From: Mimachlamys varia
Lineage: Eukaryota; Mollusca; Bivalvia; Pectinida; Pectinidae
DNA: 64,000 bases
Assembly (NCBI GenBank): GCA_947623455.1
Contig: OX392543.1
Coordinates: forward strand, 20,396,757-20,460,756
Reading direction: 5' to 3'
The notes beneath the pieces are model-generated. The model worked only from the letters and a program-made list of their open reading frames with translations, ran no database searches and was not told the DNA's origin. Shown in pieces: positions 22,901 through 32,960 of this stretch. Position 1 is the first letter of the stretch. The number at the start of each line of letters is the position of its first letter. Both the position numbers and the translations under genes were made by a program.

Positions 22901-25900
22901 TATCTCACTCACCCCTGAAATCTCATAATGTGCTATTCCTATCATTAAATTGGAAGAGTTCAAATGTGTCTACAGGGATAAATGAGTTGAACTTTCCCAT
23001 GGTCCCATCAACTTTAGAAATATTGCGGTTCGTCTATTGAATACACGGATAACTCAAACTTTTCCCGTGGTTCCATCGACTTTGAAATAACAATGTTCGA
23101 CTAATTGAATACACGGATAACTCAAACTTTTCCCCTGGTTCCGTTGACTTTGAGATAACGAGATTCGACTGTAATTGAAATGATTCAGGATTAATTTCCC
23201 TGTATTCCGAACAAATTTTAATTGTTATTATTATATTTTCTCGCCAACCATCAATACTGATAATGGTATATTTAAGCAATCTATGTGATGATTAAAAATT
23301 TATTATTACCTAGGTGGTCAATAGTGCATGTATATTCATAAACTTTTATTGTTATTAATTTTCAAATATGCAGAAACCGTGCTTATCTAATAAATTGCGC
23401 ATTTGACTTGTAGCACATTAAGTATGAGAAGAATATAGTTTAGCATGAGCTGAAGGATGAGATGTAAAGCTGAAGTCTTTAAGCATGTCTTTCTATTACA
23501 GGAGAAATATTCCTACGTTTGTCCGGACATTGCCAAGGAGTTTGCCAAATATGACAAAGACCCCAGCAAGTGGATGAAACGACACGAAAGTATCAACAGC
23601 ATCACGAAGCAGATATTTGGCGTGGACGTCGGATACGAACGATTCCTTGGACCAGAAATTTTCTTCCATCCAGAGGTATTGATTTGGGATAGGGCAGAAA
23701 ATCGAAAAATAATTGTGGCACAATTTTTTAGTGGTCTATAACTGATGGCTAGGCCATTTAAGAGCTTCATCCCTTTTGGATTTAAGTTTTGCCATTTAAT
23801 CTTCAAATTGACAAATGATTTTCGTTCTGTTTAACTCGTGATCATTTTTGTCTTGCGCCCCCATCAGGTGTTACACAATATTTACGAGAAATGTTGTAGT
23901 TCTTCAAACAACTTACAACATATAAAGCACTTCCGAACAATTGATCTGTTCTCACCGACATCACAGTGTCAGTTAAAACTTTTATGACAATACCTAGTTC
24001 TGATTATTAAAGCATGATTACTATTGTCGCATTCATTTATTGCAAACCATCAGTTTGACCGTTTCGACCAGAGTTGTGCATTTATTACGTAAGATAAGAC
24101 CAAGTAACCTAATACTGCTTTTTAGCAAAACTTTACAAAGTCTTGGAAGGCATTTATAAACTATAGCAAGTCTGTTGGGATTTATACGTGAAAAAGTTTG
24201 GGCTGTTACAAAATTAACCATATGAGAGGGCCGGGAGGCACTTTTTCAGAGACCCCACCACCCATCATATATTAAAGGTGATTAAATATAAGGAATGGTA
24301 GACAGATTTGGTTTTAACCCTACCACCTTTGATATATTGATACCTCCCCTACATGACTAGTTATTGATTAGCCCTTACATTTAAAAAAAAATTAAAATTG
24401 GTTGAACAGAAAATAGCACAGGGGCTGATGTCAATATGCCATTGAAAAAAAAAATTCAATTTGTCTGGGCAGGACATGATTCAAAATTCAAAAATATTTG
24501 TATGCAATATAAATAAAAAAAATATAAAAAGGTAATATACTATTCTTTTTTTTTCAGTTTTCCAATCCAGATTTCATCACACCTATCTCAGAGGTGGTTG
24601 ACACAGTGATCCAGCACTGCCCCATAGATGTTCGTAGGGGTTTGTATAAGGTAAGCGCTACACCATACTTATTCTGAATATTTTGTATAAGGTATATATA
24701 CCAGATTATACACTGCCCCATAGATGTTCGTAGGGGTTTGTATAAGGTAAGTACTACCCCATAGATGTTTGTATAAGGTAAGTACTGCCCCATAGATGTT
24801 CGTAGGGTTTGTATAAGGTAAGTACTACCCCATAGATGTTTGTATAAGGTAAGTGCTACACCATACTTATTCTGAAGAGTTTGTATAAGGTATATATATA
24901 CCAGATTATACACTGCCCCATAGATATTTGTAGGGGTTTGTATAAGGTAAGTACTGCCCCATGGATGTTCGTAGGGGTTTGTATAAGGTAAGTACTGCCC
25001 CATAGATGTTCGTAGGGGTTTGTATAAGGTAAGCGCTACACCACAGATGTTCGTAGGGGTTTGTATAAAGTAAGTACTGCCCCATAGATGTTTGTAGGGG
25101 TTTGTATAAGGTAAGTACTGCCCCATAGATGTTCGTAGGGGTTTGTATAAGGTAAGTACTGCCCCATAGATGTTCGTAGGGGTTTGTATAAGGTAAGTAC
25201 TGCCCCATAGATGTTCGTAGGAGTTTGTATAAGGTAAGTACTGCCCCATAGATGTTCGTAGGGGTTTGTATAAGGTAAGTACTGCCCCATAGATGTTCGT
25301 AGGGTTTGTATAAGGTAAGTACTACCCCATAGATGTTTGTATAAGGTAAGTGCTACACCATACTTATTCTGAAGAGTTTGTATAGGGTATATATATACCA
25401 GATTATACACTGCCCCATAGATATTTGTAGGGGTTTGTATAAGGTAAGTACTGCCCCATGGATGTTCGTAGGGGTTTGTATAAGGTAAGTACTGCCCCAT
25501 AGATGTTCGTAGGGGTTTGTATAAGGTAAGCGCTACACCACAGATGTTCGTAGGGGTTTGTATAAAGTAAGTACTGCCCCATAGATGTTTGTAGGGGTTT
25601 GTATAAGGTAAGTACTGCCCCATAGATGTTCGTAGGGGTTTGTATAAGGTAAGTACTGCCCCATAGATGTTCGTAGGGGTTTGTATAAGGTAAGTACTGC
25701 CCCATAGATGTTCGTAGGAGTTTGTATAAGGTAAGTACTGCCCCATAGATGTTCGTAGGGGTTTGTATAAGGTAAGTACTGCCCCATAGATGTTCGTAGG
25801 GGTTTGTATAAGGTTAGTACTGCCCCATAGATGTTTGTAGGGGTTTGTATAAGGTAAGTACTGCCCCATAGATGTTCGTAGGGGTTTGTATACGGTAAGC

Positions 25901-28299
25901 GCTACATCATACTTATTCTGAAGAGTTTGTATAGGGTATATATGTACTAGATTATACATTGCCCCATAAATGTTTGTAGGGGTTTGTATAAGAGTTTGTA
26001 TAAGGTATATACCAGGGCACGTCTCCATAATATTAGTAAGGGCTTGTATAATGTAGACACTGCTCCAAAGGTGTTCAGAGGGTTGTATTCAAGATAATTA
26101 GCTTTGCTCCTTCGATATCGGGACAGATTTGATAACGAAGACAATGTCCTGTTAACATTTTATGAAAGATATCTGTGAAATACACTGTCTTGGTTAAATA
26201 GGGACCAGTTCGACACATTATCCCCACCATGATATGACCTTGATACAAGTACTTTCTTATAACATTAGGATAAGGTAGAGATGATATATTCTGTATAATT
26301 CTTGTATTTCATTTTTAAATTTGTTGAAAATAATCAATTGTATATATAAAAGTGTTAAGACAGGTTTATACGAAGCAAGATAAATATGAAATTGCATGTA
26401 TTTAAATTTTTATTAGGTTTGATCATAAAAAAAAATTTCATCTGATAAAATGGATGGAAATCCTTACATGGTCACTTTATGTACGATACTTATGAATTTG
26501 TTTCTTCAGAATATTGTTCTTTCTGGAGGCTCAACTATGTTCAAAGACTTTGGTAAAAAGTTACAACGAGACGTGAAGCGAGTTGTGGACCACAGATTAA
26601 AGATTAGCGAGGAACTTAGTGGAGGGCGGATAAAGGTATACATATCTATTGAATAATGACCTGCTTCATCCCACTACGTGATCATATTGTTTGCTCTTTT
26701 AGTGTTTGAGGTTATGTTATTCGATGCATTGAAGAAACTTGGATCCATAACTATACGAAGAATTATCTTTCCTTTGTTTTTATGCCCTTGTGATGATAGT
26801 TGATAGTATATATAGGGATCTGCTAGTAAGTAAGTATCCCAAATTGCATTCCGCTCTACAGATTTCGTTTCTTAATAACCGACTGTCACAAAGCTTCACA
26901 CAAATGGTCACAAACATCGCCTCTTGTACGAGTTTGCGTTCGACATTTCAATGTCATAAACTAGGTCACTGTTACAATTATTATTGATGGAATTTTAGTG
27001 TTCCACTCAGCAGACCTCATTTCCCTAACCTATTGTCAGGAAACTTCACACAGGTGTTTACAAACATCATCTCTTACGTGAGTTTGCATGTCAAACTTCT
27101 GAGGTCGAAAAGTAGGTAATTGTTACTATAAATAAAATTTCGGCGTCAAAGCTTCACAGACCAATTACTTAACCAATAGGCCTCGTCGCACATGTATTTG
27201 CAAACATCACTTCTGGTACGAGTTTGTGTTTTGACCCGAGGTCAATCTCAATCTCTGCAAACTTGATTTCTTAATCAATTGTCACAAAAGTTCACACAAG
27301 TATTAGAAAATATCTCCTTTTGTAGAAACATGTTGAATTCAACCTTCTGATGACACAAACTAGGTCACTTACTATAAATAGAATTTTGGTGTCGCAGATC
27401 AGGGCCAATCACCAACTGACATACATATTGTGTTTTCTTAGCACAATCCTGTAGTCTGCTCATATGAGACTTTTGGTCATGTATTTGTCATTTTAATGGT
27501 TTTTTATATTATTACTTTCAGCCTAAACCAATCAATGTACAAGTAGTGACCCACCATATGCAGAGATATGCAGTATGGTTTGGTGGAAGTATGCTAGCCT
27601 CAACTGTAAGTTTCAATTCTTTTCTTTCTTCTTTTTCATTTCAACACATTTACTAAGACTTTGCATTGAAGACGTCCCTATATCTTTTTCAAGCATAGAA
27701 ATTGAAAAGGACCCCACTTATTTTCAGGACTCCCATTTAAACTATGCAGAAGGACCCCATTTACTTTGAAAAGGACCCCTTTCAAAAAATACCCAGCACA
27801 AACCCTGCTATGCAATAGTTAAGTAAGGCAAGTGTAATTTTTATCGAATGAGTGCTGGCCATAGGTCTTTGTTTTACTCTGGGAACCCTGGCATTCTGCC
27901 ACCACTAAAACCTGACACCTCCTTATAATTAACTGACCAAAGCTGTAAATATCTGGTTCAGGTTGTCAGTTGGTACAGTGGATAGCACAATTGCCTTTCA
28001 CCCCTCTCGCTAACATCCAGGCCAACAAGATTGATTAATTTAAATCAGATAACTTGTTTCATAATTATTGTAATACAAATAAAATTAAAGGTAAAAAAAA
28101 AAACTTGGTTTATAAAACTGTACTGGATTTAACACATGTATTTTTCTTCCATTTTTTTTCAGCCTAAAAATTTAACGCGTGTATTTTTCTTCCATTTTTT
28201 CAGCCTGAATTTTACCAAGTGTGCCACACGAAAGCCGACTACGACGAATACGGCCCAAGCATATGCAGACACAACCCAGTATTTGGGACAATGTCCTAA
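16946..28299 (+). CDS. ACTR3: actin-related protein 3 (Arp2/3 complex subunit), complete, 11 coding exons
   Basis: Arp3 pairs with Arp2 in the seven-subunit Arp2/3 complex, which nucleates branched actin filaments at the cell cortex. Coding exons: 16946-16989, 19157-19337, 19916-20026, 21027-21122, 21874-21981, 22751-22894, 23502-23675, 24558-24650, 26510-26635, 27522-27605, 28204-28299. All introns are GT-AG and the joined frame is unbroken: 418 aa, the same length as human ARP3. Landmarks are [16 protein letters not shown] (first phosphate loop), [48 protein letters not shown] (second phosphate loop), [50 protein letters not shown] (adenosine-binding region) and the C-terminus [12 protein letters not shown]. 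Only intron 1 splits a codon; the later junctions are phase 0. An alternative first exon lies at 17417. The exon 8 donor, the exon 11 acceptor and perhaps the exon 5 acceptor lie in tandem repeats. Confidence 0.98.
17417..17484 (+). CDS. ACTR3: Arp3 alternative first coding exon 1b
   Basis: Encodes [23 protein letters not shown] and ends in the same phase 2 (ACAGG|GTAGGT), so it can splice to the same exon 2 at 19157. That would give a 426-aa isoform with eight extra N-terminal residues and the same phosphate loop. It has its own upstream sequence with an ETS-like CACTTCCG (17293-17300). Its homologous end but different start suggests an old duplication of the first exon. Use in RNA is inferred. 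Confidence 0.85.
17885..18015 (+). repeat. possible tRNA-like SINE fragment
   Basis: CCTTAGCTCAGTGGTAGCA matches the A-box region of tRNA genes; no B box follows at the right distance. The following bases (GCAGTGTTCTCCCTAAGTTTT) resemble 20037-20060 in intron 3, so this is a dispersed repeat and not a working tRNA gene. Confidence 0.45.
18178..18365 (+). repeat. family A element, partial copy in Arp3 intron 1
   Basis: Carries GCATGCCTGTCCTTTGATGATTACA, ATTCTTTTGATGTACACCAAAA and TTCAGTTTTGCTATAACACC before CCAGGGGTGTA. The right terminus is replaced by a palindrome, but a matching terminal piece (TCCTGGATATCGAGGATG) appears at 19010-19027, suggesting that later insertions split the element. 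Confidence 0.65.
18378..18508. repeat. palindrome with ~39-bp arms in Arp3 intron 1
   Basis: The outer arm TGCATTTTGTTTTCGGTGTA, continuing through CGAGACTATACGGACCT, is repeated inverted at the right end. A 50-odd-base middle is itself partly inverted (CCTTGGC/GCCAAGG). It abuts the truncated end of a family A element, as the palindrome at 1420 does. Confidence 0.9.
19366..19760 (+). repeat. family G repeat with ~65-bp inverted arms, Arp3 intron 2
   Basis: An inverted repeat spans about 19366-19505 (arms through ATATGGAATTCATTTCA / TGAAATAAATTCCATAT and around AAAAGACAC). It is followed by GTGATGACATCAACAATCGTGATTTCC and CCACTAGTGGTTTATAACC. The same order, without the second arm, occurs at 52600-52860 in PLEKHA8. 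Confidence 0.75.
20310..20660 (+). repeat. degenerate G-rich tandem repeat in Arp3 intron 3
   Basis: Several imperfect copies of a unit with GGTTTCTATTATTTGTTAAG and GGGGAGGGGAAG. Units vary in length. Simple expansion, with no splice site in it. Confidence 0.6.
21690..21868 (+). repeat. AT-rich tandem array abutting the Arp3 exon 5 acceptor
   Basis: About eight to nine copies of a ~21-base unit near TTGCTAAATTACTGTATTGTA run up to five bases before exon 5 (21874). The last unit grades into the splice acceptor ATTGATTAATTACAG. Each unit holds a CTAAT/CTAAA core like an animal branch-point motif. Confidence 0.8.
22382..22445 (+). repeat. poly-G run with tRNA-like A-box sequence
   Basis: A run of about 20 G (broken by one A) is followed by GGTGGCCAAGTGGTTAAGGT, which matches the D-arm of leucine- or serine-type tRNAs. 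No B box follows. Probably a SINE head fragment in intron 5. Confidence 0.5.
22903..22990 (+). repeat. family P near-palindrome copy beside the Arp3 exon 6 donor
   Basis: Begins eight bases after the last base of exon 6 with CTCACTCACCCCTGAAA and ends GGATAAATGAGTT. The interior keeps TTGGAAGAGTTCAAATGTGT. See the other family P copies between 30.6 and 58.3 kb. Confidence 0.8.
22991..23170 (+). repeat. three tandem copies of a ~68-bp unit, Arp3 intron 6
   Basis: Successive copies share AACTTTCCC(A/G)TGGT(C/T)CCATC and AATACACGGATAACTCAAAC. They follow a family P element directly. No function seen. Confidence 0.7.
24618..26025 (+). repeat. 41-bp minisatellite copying the Arp3 exon 8 splice donor
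   Basis: The first unit is the last ~33 bases of exon 8 (codons for [11 protein letters not shown], ending TATAAG) plus donor GTAAGC at 24651. About 30 more units follow in intron 8, each with TGCCCCATAGATGTTCGTAG-type exon bases and TATAAG|GTAAGT. Shorter variants lack part of the unit. A block of about 497 bases is duplicated: the stretch from 24906 is repeated almost unchanged from 25403. Because 41 is not a multiple of three, and because GTAAGC leads to an in-frame TGA eight codons on, only the first donor gives Arp3. Confidence 0.97.
26830..27400 (+). repeat. about four degenerate ~140-bp tandem repeats, Arp3 intron 9
   Basis: Units share TTGTCACAAA-CTTCACACA, CAAACATCnCCTCTTGTACGAG and AAACTAGGTCA. 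They are strongly diverged, so old. Confidence 0.65.
27958..28070 (+). mobile_element. tRNA-derived SINE with internal deletion
   Basis: Head GGTACAGTGGATAGCACAATTGCCTTTCACC, then directly the tail block TAACATCCAGGCCAACAAGATTGA. Compared with 7287-7552, about 110 middle bases including the B box are missing. Confidence 0.75.
28128..28211 (+). repeat. tandem duplication of the Arp3 exon 11 splice acceptor
   Basis: Two copies of a ~41-43-bp unit: GTATTTTTCTTCCATTTTTT, CAG, CCTnAA. The first AG ends at 28162 and the second at 28203. The real exon starts at 28204 (CCTGAATTTTACC). The decoy exon start at 28163 lies 41 bases upstream, so its use would shift the frame. Confidence 0.9.
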
Positions 28300-28768
28300 C
28301 CATATCTGCCTCCTAGGAACCAATTTTACACAACTCATAGACTACAAGAATTTGTACGCCAGCCAGGACCAATCAACCAAATTGTTGGGGATTTTCGCAA
28401 GCTATCTGATGGCCATTTTGACTACTGCTGCTCCGAGTTGAAGAGGATCAAGAAAAATAATTTTCTTGTATATTGATATTTCGGTCATTCAGAAAACTAT
28501 GAAATATTACCATATATCTTGTTGAAAATTTAAGTGAAAATGGAAGAAAAGATGTTAACAAAAAAACGTTTTAGAAAATTATGTACATCTTAACCCTGTT
28601 AACCATAATGGACTGTTCTTTATCATTACATGGAGTAGTCTACTGAAATTACAAAGGGGGAGAAACAGTACTTGTGTACATTTAACAGTTGATGCAGGTC
28701 TTCAAGCAATGTCCAAATACATTTAACAAGTTGGATTTTTTTTAAGCAGTATTTAACCAATTTTTTGT

Positions 28769-28774
28769 AATAAA
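28769..28774 (+). terminator. candidate Arp3 polyadenylation signal AATAAA
   Basis: The first clear AATAAA after the stop codon (28297-28299), giving a 3' UTR of roughly 490 bases. An A-rich stretch follows. Longer 3' ends are possible. Confidence 0.6.
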
Positions 28775-29067
28775 GAGAAAAAAATTGAAATAATATTTGA
28801 ATTTCTTGAACATCAAAGTTTGGTTTTTAAGGGTTTTGATGATAAAATTTTATTGATGGAATCCAGATTGGGACTAACTGTAAGAAGGTTGAGTGTCTCT
28901 TGAAGTTGTAGCTTTGCTCACAGTGAAGGATCCTGCAGAGGATAGTACCGTCAAAGTGCATTTATACTGCTATAAATGCTATTGTTCATATGCATGGCTT
29001 ATTGATCAAGATAGTACATGTGTTCTCGGATTTAACCCTGTAAGCAATTTGCATTGTTGCGATTTAA

Positions 29068-29457
29068 AGGCCAATATACATAACTTCAGGAAATTTTTCG
29101 TGATTCTGAAAAATTATGAAAAAAAAAAACCAGTTGATAATTAACCATGCAAAAATAAGTCTAAAACGAAGTAAACCTATGCGGAAACTAACAAGAAACT
29201 CTTTACAGAAAAATCCAAAGTATTTAAAATAATTCAGGTGTGGCCCACTTCAACAACAAGCCGAAGTTTAAAGACAGTTCAGAACGGACAAGCTTTTACA
29301 AATACCTAGTTTCAATTGCTGCTGCACCGGTTACTGCACAAGAATTCATCTTGAATATTGCTGATATCAGTTAATCTTAACTAAATCTATACATGTAAAA
29401 AGTTATTAGGCTTAATTTTCGCTTCAAGTTTTCTCGAAAGTTACGTATATTGGGCCT
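29068..29457 (+). mobile_element. family T MITE, copy with intact TTAA flanks
   Basis: 390 bp, ends AGGCCAATATACATAACTT and GTTACGTATATTGGGCCT, with TTAA at 29064-29067 and 29458-29461. The interior matches the copy at 13446 throughout. Confidence 0.85.
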
Positions 29458-29699
29458 TTAAAAAATTATGACAGACTTCCATCATGGTTTCATTATCTCA
29501 AAATAGTATGGATAGGGTTATGAAATGTTTTATCAGGTCAAACATATGATGAATCTGTGATTAACTTTGGTGCATTTTTTCACTACTTGATATTTTGTAA
29601 CGGAATCCAGTCGGTTACAGATTCCATACCCCTTCAGTCCTGTCTGTGTAGATTTTCAGTATTGAAGTTGTTTTTTTCTAGAATCTACTAATTGTGTTT

Positions 29700-30030
29700 T
29701 GTGATTAAACATTGACGTCTCATATGGGGAGCTCCAATTTTTCATATAAAGCAAACATCTCGTATGAGGAGTTTTGAATATTTATGTAGGTTAAAAATTA
29801 AATTTTTCATGTAGAGTAAGTATGTTGAGAACGGCTGAAAAGGCTGAAATTGTCTCACATAGAGTGAAGTTTTTGAGAAAGGCTGCGCTCGTCTCGTTTA
29901 GGAAGTTTAAATATTGATAGGCTACGAACGTCTCGTAAGATAGGCTAGGAACATCTAACAAGATAGGCTAAGAATGTCTTAAGTGATAGGCTAAGAACAA
30001 CTCACGAGATAAGCTAAGAACAATTAACTA
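29700..30030 (+). repeat. degenerate short tandem repeats
   Basis: Imperfect copies of phrases such as GATAGGCTAAGAACA and GTCTCGTATGAGGAG, at about 27-40-base spacing. No frame is open through them. Confidence 0.55.
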
Positions 30031-30596
30031 TGGACTGACTTTGAAGTATTCCTCTGCTTATGTGATAATATTTATATAGTTTTAACCCTTTGCCAAAACA
30101 ATATTAAGGTCTAACATTGCCCTTTGATTAAAAATTGAAACTTGTTTTCTGTTGAAAAACTTTTAAATTTTGAAATACATAATGTGAAAGCTAATATCTC
30201 TCAAAAAGATTCATTGCTTTAATAATAATATAAATGTATTTTGATTTGAAAAGCTTCAATTCTGATTCCTGGATCTTTTCCAAAATCAGTTAGTTAAGTT
30301 AAATTATTTCACAATGTTAAAGAAATTTAAAGGATTTTAGGTTCTAATACCTATTTTGAATATCTCTCATTTGTTTTATTATTTTGAATCATTTCATAAA
30401 TTGAAATTAACTCAACTTACTAATAGATGTTTCCAGATTTTTTAAATTCTTTAATAAATAAATTGATGATTTAGATGTTTGGGTATATCCTTTGCTAAGT
30501 GTAGAATTCAGATATTAGATTTGTAGTATTTTTCTTGGGGTAGATTTTTTGATGAATTAAGTTCAGTTAGATAAACAGGTGTATTTGACATTATTT

Positions 30597-30684
30597 AACA
30601 CATTCTCCCTTGAAGATACATTTGAACCCTTCCATTTCAAAGGATGGAATAGTTCATTATGAAACTTCAGGGATGAATGAGTTC
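30597..30684 (+). repeat. family P near-palindrome copy
   Basis: Inverted ends CATTCTCCCTTGAA and TTCAGGGATGAATGAG, with inner TTTGAACCCTTCCA / TGGAATAGTTCA arms. Confidence 0.75.
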
Positions 30685-30689
30685 ATTAA

Positions 30690-30960
30690 GTAGTAAGTAC
30701 AGGTGATAGGAATGTGTGGTATAAAATTTTCCCAAATTACAACATTCCAGATTCTTGTGCCATTGGGAATTGTAATAGTGCTAATACATAGGAGATTTTC
30801 AGTGATCAATCTACGTGCTTGTCCAGAGTCCAGTACTCATAAAATTAAGATGGAACTCGTAGAAATGTGGAAATACTTCAATTTAACATTGTGGGACCCA
30901 CTGTTATTTTTTTAGCAATATGTACTAAAAGGACCCATGAAAATAAATCATTATTTGATC
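30690..30960 (+). repeat. family H dispersed repeat, copy 1
   Basis: Shares GTGATCAATCTACGTG, CCAGTACTCATAAAATT, TTTAACATTGTGGGACCCA and AAAAGGACCCATGAAAATAA with copies near 53.4, 58.0 and 60.0 kb. Confidence 0.75.
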
Positions 30961-31681
30961 ACTAGATCATCTGACACGGACGTCCATGGAATGACGGACA
31001 ATGAGAATTTATTATATTCGTGGTTGGGATGTATGTTTATAAAAAGACTCACTTGCCAGGGTATTGTCAAATAGAACTCTTAATTACGAGACGGGATATA
31101 GATAACGACACATGAAAATACATGACTTTCTCTACATTAGTTGTGGGCTGGTTCCCATTTCTGTTCAAGCGGCAGATGAATCGAACAATCAGTAACAAAA
31201 AAAAACAGATGATTGTAGTCGGGCATTTTAAACTAATTTTCTGTTATTATAAATTTGTTCCGCGAGAATGTGTAGTCCTGAGTTTCCATTGTCTGTAATT
31301 AATTTCGATTCAGTGTGGTGTCAGGAAACTGTTTTAAACACGTCCTGACAAGGGTACGGCGGGCAGAAGGAGGAGAGGATTATCTACCTTGCCAATATTA
31401 CACCATCAGGTTCCTATCCGACGTACCTTTAATACAGATTATATTTTATTTCATATCATATTTATGTTTAATATTCCCTATATTTTTTTATCACAAAATT
31501 CCTGTGTTATTATGCAGTCAAAGCATACATATGAGTCATCATCAAAATTCTAGGAGGTAATATGCTCACTTGCAGGAAAATGCAAAAAAGCTGAATTCCC
31601 AATGTTTTGAAGATGATATTAGAATGTCCTATTACAAAGCAAACAACCTTTAAAATTTGTATTAAATATGACTGATTATAA
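30961..31681. other. intergenic, no gene recognised
   Basis: AT-rich DNA with one 81-codon frame (31315-31560) that begins with a non-ATG codon and has no recognisable similarity. I do not call it. Confidence 0.4.
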
Positions 31682-31772
31682 TTAACTCATTCACCCCTGA
31701 AGATGATTTTGAACTCTTCCAACTCAATGGTTGGAACAGTTCATTATGTATTTTCAGGGGTGATTGAGTTAA
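31682..31772 (+). repeat. family P near-palindrome copy, well preserved
   Basis: Ends TTAACTCATTCACCCCTGAA and TTTCAGGGGTGATTGAGTTAA. The inner arms are GAACTCTTCCAA and TTGGAACAGTTC. About 91 bp, almost wholly self-complementary. Confidence 0.85.
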
Positions 31773-32370
31773 AATGTGGATGACATCTTTAAATTTATTA
31801 ATGAGAAGAATTTGCGTTTATGCATAAAATTCTCTAATTGAAATGTGATTGGTTAATCTTCAGACTTGTTATTATTTTTAATTGAGACTTATAAATCCCG
31901 TCTGGAAGATTTTCTTTAAGGTTGACGCGTAATTGGCTCATCAAGTGAAAACTTCCAGAGTCTCAAATAAAAATACTGACAAACTTAGGGCGTAAAATAC
32001 ATGTAGTGGCTATGTACCTTCCGCTTGTTATTATGTTTTTATTTTGCATTCATGAATAGGATTGGCTTGTTAAAGATGTTATGAATCCCTGTGCTGATAT
32101 TACTGTAGTGAGAACTGTACAGAAATGCATTAGGAGTATCAAATGCTTTTCGCAATTTCATACAAAACCGTGTTCTATGAAAGAAGTAATATTTAAGATA
32201 ATATATAATTACGAGTATTAAGTTTGATATATATTGGTATCTACAAGTAAATAATCGCTAACTATGTAAGATATTGGAAATGTTGGAAAACCATTACAAT
32301 ATATCTGACAATGGGCTGTTCCATAATTAATGATACAGGAGGGGTAGAAGGCAGATCACTCATTATAAAT

Positions 32371-32460
32371 AAACTCAATCATCCCTGAAGATACTAATGA
32401 ACTCTTCCAATTCAAAGAACGGAATAGTTCATTGTGAAACTTTAGGGGTGATTTAGTTAA
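32371..32460 (+). repeat. family P near-palindrome copy
   Basis: AACTCAATCATCCCTGAAG at left, TTAGGGGTGATTTAGTTAA at right, inner GAACTCTTCCAATTC arm. Confidence 0.8.
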
Positions 32461-32870
32461 CACATGCGATCCCATATCACCCCTACAATTTATAATGGAA
32501 CAACCTTAAGGTCATTGTGCATAGCCGTTGATAAATAAATATCTATTACTATCATTGAAAGGCCTCGCACAAAACCGTGTATGTAGACTTTCGTATAAGT
32601 ATGAAATATACATAGCATACTTATCTATGGATTGAAAAAATTCAATTTAACATTCCTCATTGAATTAGGTAAATTCTTGCCCTTTTCATTGTTTGGCGAG
32701 AGTGCAATTTCATTAAGGAATTAAATGATTTGAATGGAGATATATTTACTTCAAGTAAGAGGAAAATTGTTAATGGGATGTACTCAACTCAAAACATGCA
32801 GAAAAAGATTTGAAATGAATAAAGGCAAAATAATTCTACAAGGGGCCCACAGTAAGATAGTAGCTTACAG

Positions 32871-32960
32871 TTAACTCATATACCCCTGAAGACACATTTG
32901 AACTCTTCCACATAAAAGGTTAGAATGGTTCATTATGAAATTTCAGGGTTGAATGAGTTC
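32871..32960 (+). repeat. family P near-palindrome copy
   Basis: TTAACTCATATACCCCTGAAG to TTTCAGGGTTGAATGAGTTC, with the usual inner arms. Confidence 0.8.

Noticed and set aside
24554..26028. Long reverse-strand open frames of up to 330 codons across the 41-bp array
   Set aside because: They arise because the repeat unit lacks stops on that strand. Parallel frames with the same repeated words (MGQYLPYTN) are open at once, and the array is the copied end of Arp3 exon 8 on the other strand.
24651..26509. Extra Arp3 coding exons within the array
   Set aside because: The protein is complete without them: exon 8 joins exon 9 in frame and the total length equals that of human ARP3.
28136..28441. 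101-codon forward frame over the end of Arp3
   Set aside because: It is an out-of-frame reading of Arp3 exon 11 that starts in the decoy acceptor region.
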